43,890 bases of DNA, from positions 1-43,890 of IMG/VR virus record IMGVR_UViG_3300047357_000416, one strand, 5' to 3'. Position numbers and translations under genes: made by a program. This document shows positions 32,197 through 43,872 of the stretch, piece by piece. The notes beneath the pieces are model-generated. The model saw nothing but the letters and a program-made list of their open reading frames with translations. It had not been told where the DNA came from and did not search any database. Each line of letters starts with the position of its first letter. Position 1 is the first letter of the stretch. This DNA comes from a virus.

Positions 32197-35100
32197 TTAT
32201 AAGTTACATTTTTTAATTTGATCTATAAAACTCTCCTCGCTTTCATAAATTCCATTGTTGTATTCAGCAATGAAGTCTTCCAAAGATAAGATATTATTTT
32301 CTCTCAAAGATGCCATTGCTTCTTTATTTCCTTGTATGTTAGCATCCCAGAAATTAGTAATAGTTGTGAATTGTTCATCTAGTTCCATTTCAAAATCTAA
32401 AGTTAATTGGCTTTCCAGCTCATCCGCTTCAGGTAATGATGTATCTACATTATCAATAATGTTTGCTTCAAGCTCGCTCTGATCTTGTGCATCTTGGTTT
32501 AACCCAAGTTGCTCTAATAGTAATTCTGTATCAGCAAGATTAGTCATAGCCGCTTCAGGATCAAGTTGTACTTCAATACTATTTTCAGTTGCTTCAATAT
32601 TTACATTATCAGCTTTTAGTATTTCCTGTTGTATTGCAAAAGCATCATCTATTGCTGGTGAAAAATCTGACGGATCTTGTGCTTGTCTACCACTTTTAGC
32701 ATTTACAAAAGCTCTCAGTTCTTTATAAGTAGGTCTAGGTCCAAACATAAAACCAATATGTGTTTGTTGATTGGAACCATACGGATCTATTTCTTTATAT
32801 GTTTTAGATTCTGAATCTAACTTATATGTTTTGATATTACCTAGTACATCAGAAATCCTAACATAATTTGGTGTAACATCTCTGCTCAAGCCAATTGCAT
32901 CCCAATTTACTGTTACTTCATTATCTTTTACTTGAACACCTTTTCGCAAACTTCCCGTTGTTGAAGACCTTTCAAAAGTCCAAAGCTTTGATCCATTAAT
33001 GTTAGATTCAAGAAAGCCTTCTGTAAATTCTTTTGTTAACTGCTCTTGGGATAATCCAAACGCAGATTCAAAAGAAATATCCCCTCTCACTGCTTGTTCA
33101 ACAGTATTAATATGAGATAAAAATTTATTTATTGTAAATGGAGCAATTGCTTCTAATAAACTACCATATCTTAATTGTAGTCCATCTTTAACCATTATAT
33201 AGTTAATTATTGTCTGAGCTTGATTTTTAGTATCAAGAGAACCATATAGTTGTGCAAAACTATTTTGTAAATCTACTTTTTGTGGGGCAGATAAATTCCT
33301 AAATGTATTTGCCATTGCTATATTAAGACCTGAATTATTTCCTACATCAGATGCTGACTCTGGTATAACAAAATTATCAATAAAGAAATTTGATTCATTC
33401 TTTGATTCTAATACTTCTTTTATTTCATTTATCACATCAACAATAGATCTATCCGAATTAGGGTATATTAAATCATTACTTAATACCTTTTCGTTAAGAG
33501 TCCCGTTTTGTAAAAGATTATGCTGATAACCTTTTATATTTAAATAAGATAAAAGATCTAATGCAATATTTTGTACATCTTCTGTTTTTAATGTTGTAGC
33601 TCTTGTGTCTATATTATCAACCACATTATTTAATATATCTTGAAAAACAGGTGAACTACTTAAGAATGTTGCAGGTAATAATTTATCAGTAAGCTCTTTA
33701 AACAACTTTAAATAAGTACTATTCCATGTGTCACTATTATAAATCTTGTTTAAATCTAATAGGGCATCTTCAGAAAGTAATTCTTCTATATCTTTTTTCT
33801 TATCTAATACAGTTGCAATATCTTTACCAAGTCCTTTGGAAAGGCTTGTTGGTGAACTCATTTTATCTGTAAAAGTTTTTAAATTTATTAATTCTTGAAA
33901 CTTTGATAGTATACTTACAGTTTCTTGATCATTTTGTGTAATCGGATTATTAATACTGTTAAGTAATAATTTTTCATTTACATTTAATGATGCTTTAGCA
34001 CCTGCTTCAACTAATTCATCTATTTTGTTTTCTACTAATTTTTCAATACCCGGATCAAACTTTTCTTTTTTATTTAACGCTTGAGAATACAAATCTTGTA
34101 TAACCGGATTGTTTATTAATAAGATAGATGTTCTGATAGGTATACTTAATGAAGTCATCATTGATACTAAACCTAATGCATGTCTATTTAAACCTAGCTT
34201 AGAAAACAAACGCTCCTTGGCATTATCTGTAGCCATGGTAATAAGAGAGGATATAGTATCTTGCTTTCTTTGATCACCCTCGTTTTTTTTCTCTGTAGTA
34301 TATCTAAATGAATCGTATGTTACACCATCTATACTAATTGGAGTTTTCAAGTCAATAGCATATTCAGTTAGTAAACTAAGATATAAATTTGGTAATACAG
34401 CAGCTCCAATAGATGCTCCTTTATTTGCTTTAAAGGCAAGTATCTTACCAACCAAATCATCCACATCATTATTTTCTTCTAACATTCTATTCTTAAAGAC
34501 ATCAGAATTTTCCGCCAGTGTTGCCAATGTACTTTCAAGTATATCTAAAGCAGCAGGAGAATAGGAAATAGGATTTTCACCGGATGCTACACTATCATTT
34601 CCAAGTAATGCATATTTATAATCTAGTATTTTATTATTTAAAGGAGCAGCATAAGGTTCACCAAATTTTTCCACGTAATCACCGTACTGTTTTTCAGTAA
34701 TAGGTAAACCTAATATTTGTAATGCTTTTAAACTTTTTTCAGCCAATCCAGCATCTGTAACAATATTTAAAGTGCTAAGTAATTTATAAAACTTTTCTGC
34801 TTCTAATTCTGTTGCACTATTTTCTAATTTTGCCGCATCTAAGTTTTCATCATATGTTAAAAAAGCTTCAGAATATATTGTTCCAGACTTACTTACATTA
34901 GTATTTACATATCTAATATAATCTGAGTAGTTTTCTTCAACTGTATTTTTATTACCATACTCAAAAAATTCTCCATCTTTTACATAAAAATCCTTAAACT
35001 GCACAAAAAGTTTATCAATATCAAAATCCGCACCAGATACCTCAACCAACTCTCTGGCAAACATTGCTGATGAACCATAATACACTGGCATAAAATCCAC

Positions 35101-38100
35101 CCATTTAATATTCATTGCTGAATGATTATCTTGAGATGGTATTCTTACAGCAAACATTTTTGATATTACTTCAGGCATAGTTGCTGAAGGTGTATTTTCA
35201 ATTAAATCCATTACAGATTTATGATGTGCTGGCATTATCATCTCAGTATATCTTTGACCTGTTGGTTGACCATTAGAGTCATATTCCATTACACCATGTC
35301 TCAATCTATCTAATACAACAACTCCTTCTGACCCTATATCTTCTTGCGTTAATGAATCAATATTAAGTAAATCATTTTCATTTCCTTGCCAAGCAGCTCT
35401 TCTTATAATTTCAGATCTAATTGGTACACCGTCTTTAATTTCAAATACTCTTCTATAAACTTTGTTTCCAAAGTCTGATACTAATGTAAGACCTAAACCA
35501 GGTGTTCTTTCTGAAAATACACCTTTACTGAAGTAACTTAAAAATAATTGCTCAAATTTTCTTACCGTAATTTGATTATTTAAGTTATAATTTGGTACAC
35601 CATCAGTCATAGAAAAGAACTCAAGTATCTGACTACTAGATTGTGATGCTTTAAGACCGCTCAATGCAAATTCTAAAAATGCAGCCAGCTTAGGTGTAAC
35701 TTTACCAGAAGCTTTAGATATAATCAATTCATCCATTGCACCATCAAAGCTAAATATTAAGTTCCTTTTATCTTTAAATTTTAAAGTAACTCTTTGTGAT
35801 ACAGCTTTATTATATTCTTCTCTAATTTTACCAACACTCATATTTAATGCCGGAACAAATTGATCATCATTTTGTTCTGAAGTTAATATCTGTTTTATTT
35901 GCGTAGGGTCAACTTGATCTAATTTGTTAGATGGGTTTAATTGTTGAAGACCCATAAATCTAGCATCTAGTGTAGTGACACCGTTGGTAAATGGTTTTGC
36001 ATCTCCAAGTTCCTCAAGTAAATTAACACGTTGCTTCTTCATTTTAACTGCACTTAATGGAGCAGCAATTGCTATTGTTTCTTTTTCTTTTTCAATAGCT
36101 TCTAACTTTAATCTTAAATTATGAAGTGTTTCTTTTCCTGGTTGAGGTAACCAATTTTTAATATCCTCATTCCATATAGATGTATATTCTGGTGTTAAAG
36201 TAAAAGCAGACATTTTAAGAAATGTGCTACCATCACCGTAAACAAGTTTTTTAGAATTTAATAATGCTTGCATTTTAGCGTAACCTTCAGGTGTAGCTTC
36301 ATTTCCAAATATTGAATCAGAAGTTATTGTTTGACCTGTTTCAATTCTGTTAATTAATTCTGCTTGAGCGGCTGTTAACTTACCAAAGCCAAACCACATA
36401 TATCTAAATGCTTTTGTAGTAATATACATTTGAGCATCCGCAATATCAATCCCACTATCTTCTGGCTCTTCTAATGTAACTAAGCTTATATCATCTACAG
36501 GATGAACAACACCATGAGATGGAGCTGTTATAGCTGAGTAGGCACTATAGTATGCACCATTTTGCATTTTAGCTCTTTTGATCTGATCTACTGAATCTTT
36601 TAAAGAGACTGCTTGATCACCTAAAAGAATCTCATTTATAGAGTATGAGTTTATAGCATCATTAAAAAATATCTGTTTAAGGTTGTGTCTGTAGTTATCA
36701 TTAAGATTTAGTAGTGAAGCAGATTGTACAAGAGCGTTTCTACTTACACCAGCCGCTATAATAGGACCTGATTTTACTTGATTAGATATTTGGTCTTGTA
36801 TTTTTAATTCATCTATTAACTGTTCAAATACTTGAAAACGGTTTTCTAAATTATCAACTACATTATCACGTAATGCTGTCATTCCAGATACCTCTTTAGC
36901 AACCCCACTAGTTTGTTGTGTTGGCGCAGTAGTAGGTTGAGCCATTATATCTCCAAGAGTTTTCTTTATACCATATTTTTTATCTATACTTTCTGTATAT
37001 GCAAAATCTTTAGCATTTAACTTGATGTCTGTTTGAGGTGGTACATTTTTTAAATCTTCTGTAATTGAAGTTATTAAATCTGCAGGTATTGCTGCAGAAA
37101 TATTTTTGTCCATAAAATCTTCAGACATCTTAGAACTACTTATCATAGAAGGTTCAGATTTAGTGCCTTCATTTTTAAACAGTTCTTTCCGAAGAACACC
37201 GTCTTTTAAACTAAGTTTAGCCATCCATTGACCTGTAGGTCTATCAAATAAAATTTTAAAATTACCCTCAGTAGGATTTGGTATAATATGAGTTATTGTA
37301 TTTTCTGCGTTTTGAATAGGTTCTTTTAAAGACCAATCTTTTAACTCAAAGATAGGTACATCTTTCTTTTTAGATTCTTCCCTTAGTTTATCAAAATTAA
37401 CCTCACTAGTTTGTGGTAAAACTGTTACTGTCCCTGCTAATGCATCATCTAGTGTAATAACATTACCTGCATTACCTGCTTTAATTGCTGCATTAATAAG
37501 AAAGGTCTGTTGTTCTTCAGACATTAGTGTCTTAGTATTAAAAAACGTAAGCGCTCTCCCGTCTGTATAACCCAATATATCTTCTTGAGTTTTTGTTGCG
37601 TTATTTGCTTCTCTGTTTATTCTAGCAAATTCAGTTCTAATTTTATCTATATATATATCTACAGTCTCTTCAGTTAAAACGGCTTTTCCATTATCCATTT
37701 CTACAGTCTTAATTACCGGAAGAGAAATCATATCTCCTGTATTAGATGCTTCCATCACTCTTATAAGCACTGGAGCTAATCCTGTAGTAATTTTATTACC
37801 TTCAGCGTCTATGCTTTCTACGTTAGATACTTTATAACTTTTGCTGTTTAATAAGCCTGCATAATTGTTTATTAAGTTAAGAGCAAACTCTTGTGGAGTA
37901 AAATCACCATATGTTGAGGTTTGTTTTACATCTTGTAAAGAGCCATCTAGTTCTTCTTCAGTTGATAGTAAACTACCTATTTTATTTCCTGCTACTCTTA
38001 TTATTTGCAATCTTGATTCTAATGACAACTGATTAAAAGCCGCACTATTTAATAAAAAGTTATTTGCTAAATAAGGATCTGATTTTAATAACTCTTCTAG

Positions 38101-41100
38101 GTTATTTGCATCATTTAATTCTGCTATCTTTTTTAAATGGTATGTTGGTAGTTGATGTGCGTAAACTAAATCACCATTAGGATTTTTAAATACAGATGCT
38201 CCAATTGTTTCATCAAATGGTGCATTACCAACAGCCATCTTCTTTAATCTAGAATCCATACCAGATTCATCAACTGAAAAGATATCATTGTTATCTTGAA
38301 TCAGTTGACTCATTAAAGCTATGGAACTTTCTTTGTAAGGTTTACCATCTAAATCATGAGTTAATGATGGTGTTTCATTTTTATTTAAATCTAAAAAAGC
38401 ACGTTGATCAGATTTTAAATTAGCTCTGTTATACAACATATTATATTGAATATAAAGAGGGCTAATTTTAATACCAGAAAGATTAAATAACTGCTCAGAG
38501 TACTTCTTAGCATCTTTTTTAAGTTTAGCACTACTTATACCTTTACTATTTGGTATTATCTCACTTTGAATTTCAGCAAGTAGAGTTATTAGTTCTGTTT
38601 TTAAATTAGGATTAGATAAAAGCTGTTTCCTTTTACTAATAAACCCCTGACTCCATCTATCCAATTGAGAATTAATATCATCTCTTTCTGAAGCAGAATA
38701 TACTATTGTATTACCCGAATTATCTCTTTCATTAAATAAGTAGTCAACTCTAAAGTTTTCAAAACCTTTTAATATTGACTGAAATAGTAAAGGAGAATTT
38801 ACTTCTAATGGAATAGAATCATCACTTAATAATTGTTCTTCAGATATTCCCACATCATTTAAAATTCTACGTACAACAGCAGATGTTTCTGAATTATCTT
38901 GACCAAAGAAATACATGCTTTGAAGTATCTTTTTAGGGTCGGTTAAATTTTTAACAGCTTTAAGTAAACCATTATATGCTTCTACAAAATCAACAGCTAT
39001 TATTATTGGCTCACCATTTGTTAACTCAGTATTCCCAAAATAATCAGTTGCTTCTACAGAAGTTGTTGCTATGTAAGCTCTAAGTTGACTACTCAAAGAT
39101 CTAAATCCACCAATCATTGATGCATCCTTTTCATACTCAGATGTAGTTCTTAAACCAGTGGAGTCTTCAAACTCCTCTACTTGAAACTCTTCTTCATTAG
39201 CCTTATCACTTATTTGGTTAATATATTTTATACTTTGATTTCTTATTTCATCGCTATAATTATCAAAAGCTGATTGTATTTCAATTAATTTTTCTTTTTG
39301 TAAATTTGTTTTACTTTCATTAATTGGATTCTCCAGACTATATAACCATTCAAAGTCATCTAATATAGAATCCATTTGTTCTTTAGGATTATAAGATTCA
39401 TTTAATTTAGATATACGTTGTAAAAACATAGCTGATATATTCCTAATTAAAGGGTCTGCTATATCACTATCTAAATAAATAAATCCTAAATTACTTTCTT
39501 TACTAATTGAGTCATGAGGTATTAATGCGTTGGCCTCTATAGTAGTTCCAATATCTAATGCCGTAGTAAATTCATTGTTGGCTATTTGCGCACCTTTAAA
39601 CTTACCTGAGTCAATATTTTCAAACAATGTCCGTAATTCATTTTTTGAATATGAATTAAATACACCCTTAATCCATTCTATAATTCTGGTAAATAAAGAT
39701 TTGACACTTGGATCAGTGTTAGTATTTTTAGGGTTTACTTTAAACTTTTCAAATTCATCTGCTAAATATTCCTCATAGTATTCATTCTCTAGTTGTTTTC
39801 TAGTCATGTTACTATATGTATCTGCAGAGTTTTTAAACTTTTCAAGTTCTTTCTCAAAACTTTTTCCTTGAGCTCTGAGTTTAGCTCTGACTTCTTTTCT
39901 AGCTATGCTTCTATATTTATTTATCTCTTCATTACTAAGCAGCATTCTAAATACACCGTGAAAGGCTTCGTGATATTTATATGGAGATGTTGCACCAGTA
40001 TAAATAGTTCCGGATACTTCTTGTCCACCAGCTATGTGATTTAACCCTAATACAAACGCACCAACGCGTACACCACCTGCTTTTAAATTATTACCTAATG
40101 TTGTTATATCAGCTATATTAATAAAACTAGGTAGATTACTTGCAGCCCAATCGGTAAAGATATCTATATCCTCTACATCTGTTAAACTTAAATCAGAAGA
40201 AGACATAATTTTATTAGCTTCCTTTTCAATTGCTTTTCTTTGAGCTAATAATTTTTGATACTCTTCACTTGTTCTAAGAGTCTTACCCCTATCTTTAGGT
40301 GCAACACCCTCTAATAGTTGTGTTTTAAGAGATTCAAGTTTTTGTTTAACTTTATCAAGGGGATTAGTTTGTTTTGTTGATTCTAAATAATCAACACCTC
40401 TTTGAAACCAAGCCTGTATCTTTCCCCCTAACTCAGGTATTACAGCTTTAGCTTGTTCTAGTGATACCCCATTAACACTAAAAGATTCCGCTACCTCTAA
40501 ACCTGAAGCATCTATAGGAAAAAATAAACCTCCTCCAGTATAAATAGATATTAATTGTTTTACACCTGCGCTTCTTTCAGCCTCAGTACTTTGTTGTGCT
40601 GTTGTAAGTTCTGGCCCAGTAGGTATAGGATTACCTTCTGCATCAGTAAAATTTTCTGTTGGTGTAAAAACAGCTTGTGTTGATGTGCCTTCACCACCTT
40701 TCTTAGATACCATAACATTAATAGTAGCAGCTCTCATATTATAAACTTCTACTTCTCTTGTTGTTAGATTATCCACACCTTCTCTGACAATTTTATTCAC
40801 TATATGATTGATGTATTCAGAAGGTAATGTAATAAAATCTTTAGCTGCAAACTCAGCAAATGCTGCATCACTTAAATCTAATAAACCAAACTCAACTTCT
40901 TCAGAAGTAAAATTAGTTTCTTCTACTGCCTCAACAACATCTTCTTTTATATCACCCTTATCAATTTCAGCTTGAATAGCTGAGGAATCACCGGTTGCTC
41001 TAGCTGAGCTATTTAATACTACTTCAGGTCTTACATTAGTAGTTGTAGCATCTATTAAATCTGTAGCAGTTACTTGTGTTGGAAATGATTGTCTAAAGTT

Positions 41101-43872
41101 TTTATTTGATATTTTGTTTCCTGATTTTGCTATTTCTTCGTTATTATTAAAATCATTAATTAATGTTTGTACATAACCATTAATAGATGAATCTGAAACA
41201 AAACTTTTTGCATTTCCAGCTGGTATATCTACAGTAATGGTGTCTCCTATTTGTTTGCCAATATCTGTATTATATAATTGTAGTTGTAGCTTACCCCATG
41301 GAGTAACTTGCAAAGAAATATTATAACCCCCTTTAGCTGATATAAATACAGATTCTCTTATGTCTTCCTCATTAAATTGGGTATTGTACGCTAAGTCCTT
41401 AGCCTTTCCGTCTTTATCTAGATTTTCTTGTTTAGTTTTTTGTGCTCTATTAACAAGTTTAGATGCTAAATCATCTCTTTGAGATTTATTATATGTACGA
41501 GCCTTTAAATTAACTGGTCTGTAAGATCCATCAGGCAATTGTACTATGGCTATATATCTATCAGTACCATTCTTAATATTATCCCACAATAAATCTTTTT
41601 CAAGTCTGGATATTATTTTATTAGATAATTTAACTCCATCGCTTCCTTCCAATGAAGTAATAAATTCTACTGATCTAGCACCGCCCTTTTTTCTTTTTAA
41701 ATCAAAAATAAAGTAATTACCATTTTCATCAGCATGTTCATAGCGTAAATTCTTTAAAGATCTTGTTGTAGAATTATCATATGACATGCCACCTTTTTGA
41801 ATAGCAAATCCTAATCCAAAAGGTAATTCATTTAATGATACAACGTTGGTATCTATATTACTATTTATTACACTGTCAGCATATGACACCAATAATGCAT
41901 TTAAAGCAAAGTTATTTCTTGCTAACTCTAAAGCTTGTTTTTGATCTAATTTATTTTTTAATTCAGGACTTACAAATAAAGTGTTCAATGCTTGTTCTCT
42001 AGATATATTAGACAAAGATTTTATCTCTTTACCTTGAGGATCTTGCATGCTTACATTTGCATTAGGTATATATGCAAACACACCATTTTCATTATCTGTT
42101 AATGGAATATTATTTTCATTTAATATTCTATTAATTTTTGTTTTTGTATTCCCATCTGGAATGGCAAGACCTATGCTGTATTTAGATTGTTTGATGTCAA
42201 CATAAGGATTTTCTTCTTTTCCTGATACAATGTATTTAGATGCTTCATTATTAACAACTTTATTTGATGTAATAACAAGCACAAGATTATTAATTTCTTC
42301 TTGTGTTAAATTATCTAATATAAGATTTAATCTATCATCCGCATAACTATAGTCCCTTTGACCATCAACGGTATTTGCATGAGGGTATAACTTATTTATA
42401 TCAGTTATGTTTACTCTAGAAACATTTGCAGGTAGTAAATTAAATTTAAACTCTTGTATAGAATAAGAGTTTTTAAATTGACCGGCTTGTAATGTAACAG
42501 GTTTGCCTTCAAAATTATTAGGAACCAAACGCAAATTACCACCCTGTATAAATTTAGGAGTGCTAATTACCCTGTACTCTTTTCCATCTTTATCATAAAC
42601 CAATTGACCTTGAAATAACATTTGTCCATCAAAAGGGAATGGTGTACTATCAGGCGCACGTTTATCTAATTCTCTCATTGCTGCAATAGCAGATCCAGAA
42701 TCATTAAAAGCATTAAGTGTAATTCCTATTTGTGCTAATAATTCAGGAGATACGTTATTACCTTTTTTATCAACCAATTTATATAAAGCTTCAGCCTCAC
42801 CCTGTTGATTTATTGTTATTATTTTAAAAACATCTGATGTAACACCAACCTGAAATACACTCGGTCTAGGAGGATTAGCAGGATCAATTTTATCTTCATC
42901 ATCTTCATTACCTACCGCTGGAGTAACATCAGTTGGATCTGACTCAACACGTTCAGTATAGTACATTTCATTTAATGGTATACCAGCTGCTTGAAGTATT
43001 TCTTTTACTAAATCATTTTCTAAAACCTCTCTACTTTTTAACCAGGTTTCAAAACCTTTCTCAGATTTAATATCTTCATCAGTTAATTCTGTAAATACAG
43101 GATTACCTTGAGCATCTAATACTGGAAGTTTACCTGATATCCATAATTTCTTTAATGCATTAAATGTGTTTTGCCAGTTAAGACCTTCTTGATTTCTCCA
43201 CTCTTCAAAGCTTTTAACCTTTTCCTCAAGAACGGTTTGAGTACCGGCATATTTCCTATATTGTCTATCTAATAAAGCTCTTAATAATGGAGTATTATTT
43301 GCTTCTGGTAATACTACATCTATGTTAGCCTCCTCTAAAATTTCTTCTTGATTACTTTTTGTTTCCTGTACCTCAATGTCTTTGCTCTCTTGTTCAGTTG
43401 TTTCTGTAGAATCATCAGTCTTTTCTGACATGTTTTTATAGACATCAAGCAATCTTTGAATTTGATCATACTTTACTTTATCTAATTTAGGATCTATATC
43501 CCCTTGTTCATCATAAAAGTTTTTTAACTCATTTATATTTCCAGTGAGTAAAAATTTCTTAACTTGCTCAGGATCACCAACATAACCTGCTTCAAATAGT
43601 TTATTCATTAAAGTATTTGCTTCTTTTATATTGATATACTTTTCTATTTGTTGCTTATGTATTTTAGTAAGATTTTTGTATATGTCTTTGTTAACTTCTA
43701 TTTGTCTATCAACAATTTCATTAAGCCTTTCGGGATTGTTCAAATACTCAATTGCTTTATCATATACCTTAGCTCTGCCTTTTAGTGCATGATAATCAAC
43801 CATTTGTTTAAGAGCTTCTTCAATTTTAGATCTATCTACAAATGAATTAGATGATTGTGCCATAAATTGCAC
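32197..43872 (-). CDS. Giant crAss-like virion RNA polymerase with zincin domain, 3,891 aa
   Basis: One uninterrupted frame. Residues are counted from the GTG at 43,872; an ATG at 43,863 (MAQSSNS) may be the real start, and the frame stays open to the window edge, so the gene may be longer. HEAFH (1301-1305) with YYEEYLADEF (1365-1374) downstream is a complete zincin site. At 2910, RIPSQD matches the conserved RxPSLH-type element of RNAP largest subunits, and 40 residues later GADFDIDKLFV has the three catalytic Asp (2949, 2951, 2953) of the DFDxD motif. The crAss-like phi14:2 polymerase is 2,180 residues, so here it seems fused to an N-terminal virion region. It should be injected with DNA and transcribe early genes. 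Conservation is by motif reading only. Confidence 0.8.
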   Translation of the reverse strand: MQFMAQSSNSFVDRSKIEEALKQMVDYHALKGRAKVYDKAIEYLNNPERLNEIVDRQIEVNKDIYKNLTKIHKQQIEKYINIKEANTLMNKLFEAGYVGDPEQVKKFLLTGNINELKNFYDEQGDIDPKLDKVKYDQIQRLLDVYKNMSEKTDDSTETTEQESKDIEVQETKSNQEEILEEANIDVVLPEANNTPLLRALLDRQYRKYAGTQTVLEEKVKSFEEWRNQEGLNWQNTFNALKKLWISGKLPVLDAQGNPVFTELTDEDIKSEKGFETWLKSREVLENDLVKEILQAAGIPLNEMYYTERVESDPTDVTPAVGNEDDEDKIDPANPPRPSVFQVGVTSDVFKIITINQQGEAEALYKLVDKKGNNVSPELLAQIGITLNAFNDSGSAIAAMRELDKRAPDSTPFPFDGQMLFQGQLVYDKDGKEYRVISTPKFIQGGNLRLVPNNFEGKPVTLQAGQFKNSYSIQEFKFNLLPANVSRVNITDINKLYPHANTVDGQRDYSYADDRLNLILDNLTQEEINNLVLVITSNKVVNNEASKYIVSGKEENPYVDIKQSKYSIGLAIPDGNTKTKINRILNENNIPLTDNENGVFAYIPNANVSMQDPQGKEIKSLSNISREQALNTLFVSPELKNKLDQKQALELARNNFALNALLVSYADSVINSNIDTNVVSLNELPFGLGFAIQKGGMSYDNSTTRSLKNLRYEHADENGNYFIFDLKRKKGGARSVEFITSLEGSDGVKLSNKIISRLEKDLLWDNIKNGTDRYIAIVQLPDGSYRPVNLKARTYNKSQRDDLASKLVNRAQKTKQENLDKDGKAKDLAYNTQFNEEDIRESVFISAKGGYNISLQVTPWGKLQLQLYNTDIGKQIGDTITVDIPAGNAKSFVSDSSINGYVQTLINDFNNNEEIAKSGNKISNKNFRQSFPTQVTATDLIDATTTNVRPEVVLNSSARATGDSSAIQAEIDKGDIKEDVVEAVEETNFTSEEVEFGLLDLSDAAFAEFAAKDFITLPSEYINHIVNKIVREGVDNLTTREVEVYNMRAATINVMVSKKGGEGTSTQAVFTPTENFTDAEGNPIPTGPELTTAQQSTEAERSAGVKQLISIYTGGGLFFPIDASGLEVAESFSVNGVSLEQAKAVIPELGGKIQAWFQRGVDYLESTKQTNPLDKVKQKLESLKTQLLEGVAPKDRGKTLRTSEEYQKLLAQRKAIEKEANKIMSSSDLSLTDVEDIDIFTDWAASNLPSFINIADITTLGNNLKAGGVRVGAFVLGLNHIAGGQEVSGTIYTGATSPYKYHEAFHGVFRMLLSNEEINKYRSIARKEVRAKLRAQGKSFEKELEKFKNSADTYSNMTRKQLENEYYEEYLADEFEKFKVNPKNTNTDPSVKSLFTRIIEWIKGVFNSYSKNELRTLFENIDSGKFKGAQIANNEFTTALDIGTTIEANALIPHDSISKESNLGFIYLDSDIADPLIRNISAMFLQRISKLNESYNPKEQMDSILDDFEWLYSLENPINESKTNLQKEKLIEIQSAFDNYSDEIRNQSIKYINQISDKANEEEFQVEEFEDSTGLRTTSEYEKDASMIGGFRSLSSQLRAYIATTSVEATDYFGNTELTNGEPIIIAVDFVEAYNGLLKAVKNLTDPKKILQSMYFFGQDNSETSAVVRRILNDVGISEEQLLSDDSIPLEVNSPLLFQSILKGFENFRVDYLFNERDNSGNTIVYSASERDDINSQLDRWSQGFISKRKQLLSNPNLKTELITLLAEIQSEIIPNSKGISSAKLKKDAKKYSEQLFNLSGIKISPLYIQYNMLYNRANLKSDQRAFLDLNKNETPSLTHDLDGKPYKESSIALMSQLIQDNNDIFSVDESGMDSRLKKMAVGNAPFDETIGASVFKNPNGDLVYAHQLPTYHLKKIAELNDANNLEELLKSDPYLANNFLLNSAAFNQLSLESRLQIIRVAGNKIGSLLSTEEELDGSLQDVKQTSTYGDFTPQEFALNLINNYAGLLNSKSYKVSNVESIDAEGNKITTGLAPVLIRVMEASNTGDMISLPVIKTVEMDNGKAVLTEETVDIYIDKIRTEFARINREANNATKTQEDILGYTDGRALTFFNTKTLMSEEQQTFLINAAIKAGNAGNVITLDDALAGTVTVLPQTSEVNFDKLREESKKKDVPIFELKDWSLKEPIQNAENTITHIIPNPTEGNFKILFDRPTGQWMAKLSLKDGVLRKELFKNEGTKSEPSMISSSKMSEDFMDKNISAAIPADLITSITEDLKNVPPQTDIKLNAKDFAYTESIDKKYGIKKTLGDIMAQPTTAPTQQTSGVAKEVSGMTALRDNVVDNLENRFQVFEQLIDELKIQDQISNQVKSGPIIAAGVSRNALVQSASLLNLNDNYRHNLKQIFFNDAINSYSINEILLGDQAVSLKDSVDQIKRAKMQNGAYYSAYSAITAPSHGVVHPVDDISLVTLEEPEDSGIDIADAQMYITTKAFRYMWFGFGKLTAAQAELINRIETGQTITSDSIFGNEATPEGYAKMQALLNSKKLVYGDGSTFLKMSAFTLTPEYTSIWNEDIKNWLPQPGKETLHNLRLKLEAIEKEKETIAIAAPLSAVKMKKQRVNLLEELGDAKPFTNGVTTLDARFMGLQQLNPSNKLDQVDPTQIKQILTSEQNDDQFVPALNMSVGKIREEYNKAVSQRVTLKFKDKRNLIFSFDGAMDELIISKASGKVTPKLAAFLEFALSGLKASQSSSQILEFFSMTDGVPNYNLNNQITVRKFEQLFLSYFSKGVFSERTPGLGLTLVSDFGNKVYRRVFEIKDGVPIRSEIIRRAAWQGNENDLLNIDSLTQEDIGSEGVVVLDRLRHGVMEYDSNGQPTGQRYTEMIMPAHHKSVMDLIENTPSATMPEVISKMFAVRIPSQDNHSAMNIKWVDFMPVYYGSSAMFARELVEVSGADFDIDKLFVQFKDFYVKDGEFFEYGNKNTVEENYSDYIRYVNTNVSKSGTIYSEAFLTYDENLDAAKLENSATELEAEKFYKLLSTLNIVTDAGLAEKSLKALQILGLPITEKQYGDYVEKFGEPYAAPLNNKILDYKYALLGNDSVASGENPISYSPAALDILESTLATLAENSDVFKNRMLEENNDVDDLVGKILAFKANKGASIGAAVLPNLYLSLLTEYAIDLKTPISIDGVTYDSFRYTTEKKNEGDQRKQDTISSLITMATDNAKERLFSKLGLNRHALGLVSMMTSLSIPIRTSILLINNPVIQDLYSQALNKKEKFDPGIEKLVENKIDELVEAGAKASLNVNEKLLLNSINNPITQNDQETVSILSKFQELINLKTFTDKMSSPTSLSKGLGKDIATVLDKKKDIEELLSEDALLDLNKIYNSDTWNSTYLKLFKELTDKLLPATFLSSSPVFQDILNNVVDNIDTRATTLKTEDVQNIALDLLSYLNIKGYQHNLLQNGTLNEKVLSNDLIYPNSDRSIVDVINEIKEVLESKNESNFFIDNFVIPESASDVGNNSGLNIAMANTFRNLSAPQKVDLQNSFAQLYGSLDTKNQAQTIINYIMVKDGLQLRYGSLLEAIAPFTINKFLSHINTVEQAVRGDISFESAFGLSQEQLTKEFTEGFLESNINGSKLWTFERSSTTGSLRKGVQVKDNEVTVNWDAIGLSRDVTPNYVRISDVLGNIKTYKLDSESKTYKEIDPYGSNQQTHIGFMFGPRPTYKELRAFVNAKSGRQAQDPSDFSPAIDDAFAIQQEILKADNVNIEATENSIEVQLDPEAAMTNLADTELLLEQLGLNQDAQDQSELEANIIDNVDTSLPEADELESQLTLDFEMELDEQFTTITNFWDANIQGNKEAMASLRENNILSLEDFIAEYNNGIYESEESFIDQIKKCNL

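Noticed and set aside
32197-43872. A frameshift or assembly error creating the 3,891-residue frame
   Set aside because: The composition is uniform and the frame is uninterrupted for 11.7 kb, so the frame itself is real; fusion of two ancestral genes remains the simplest explanation for the length.
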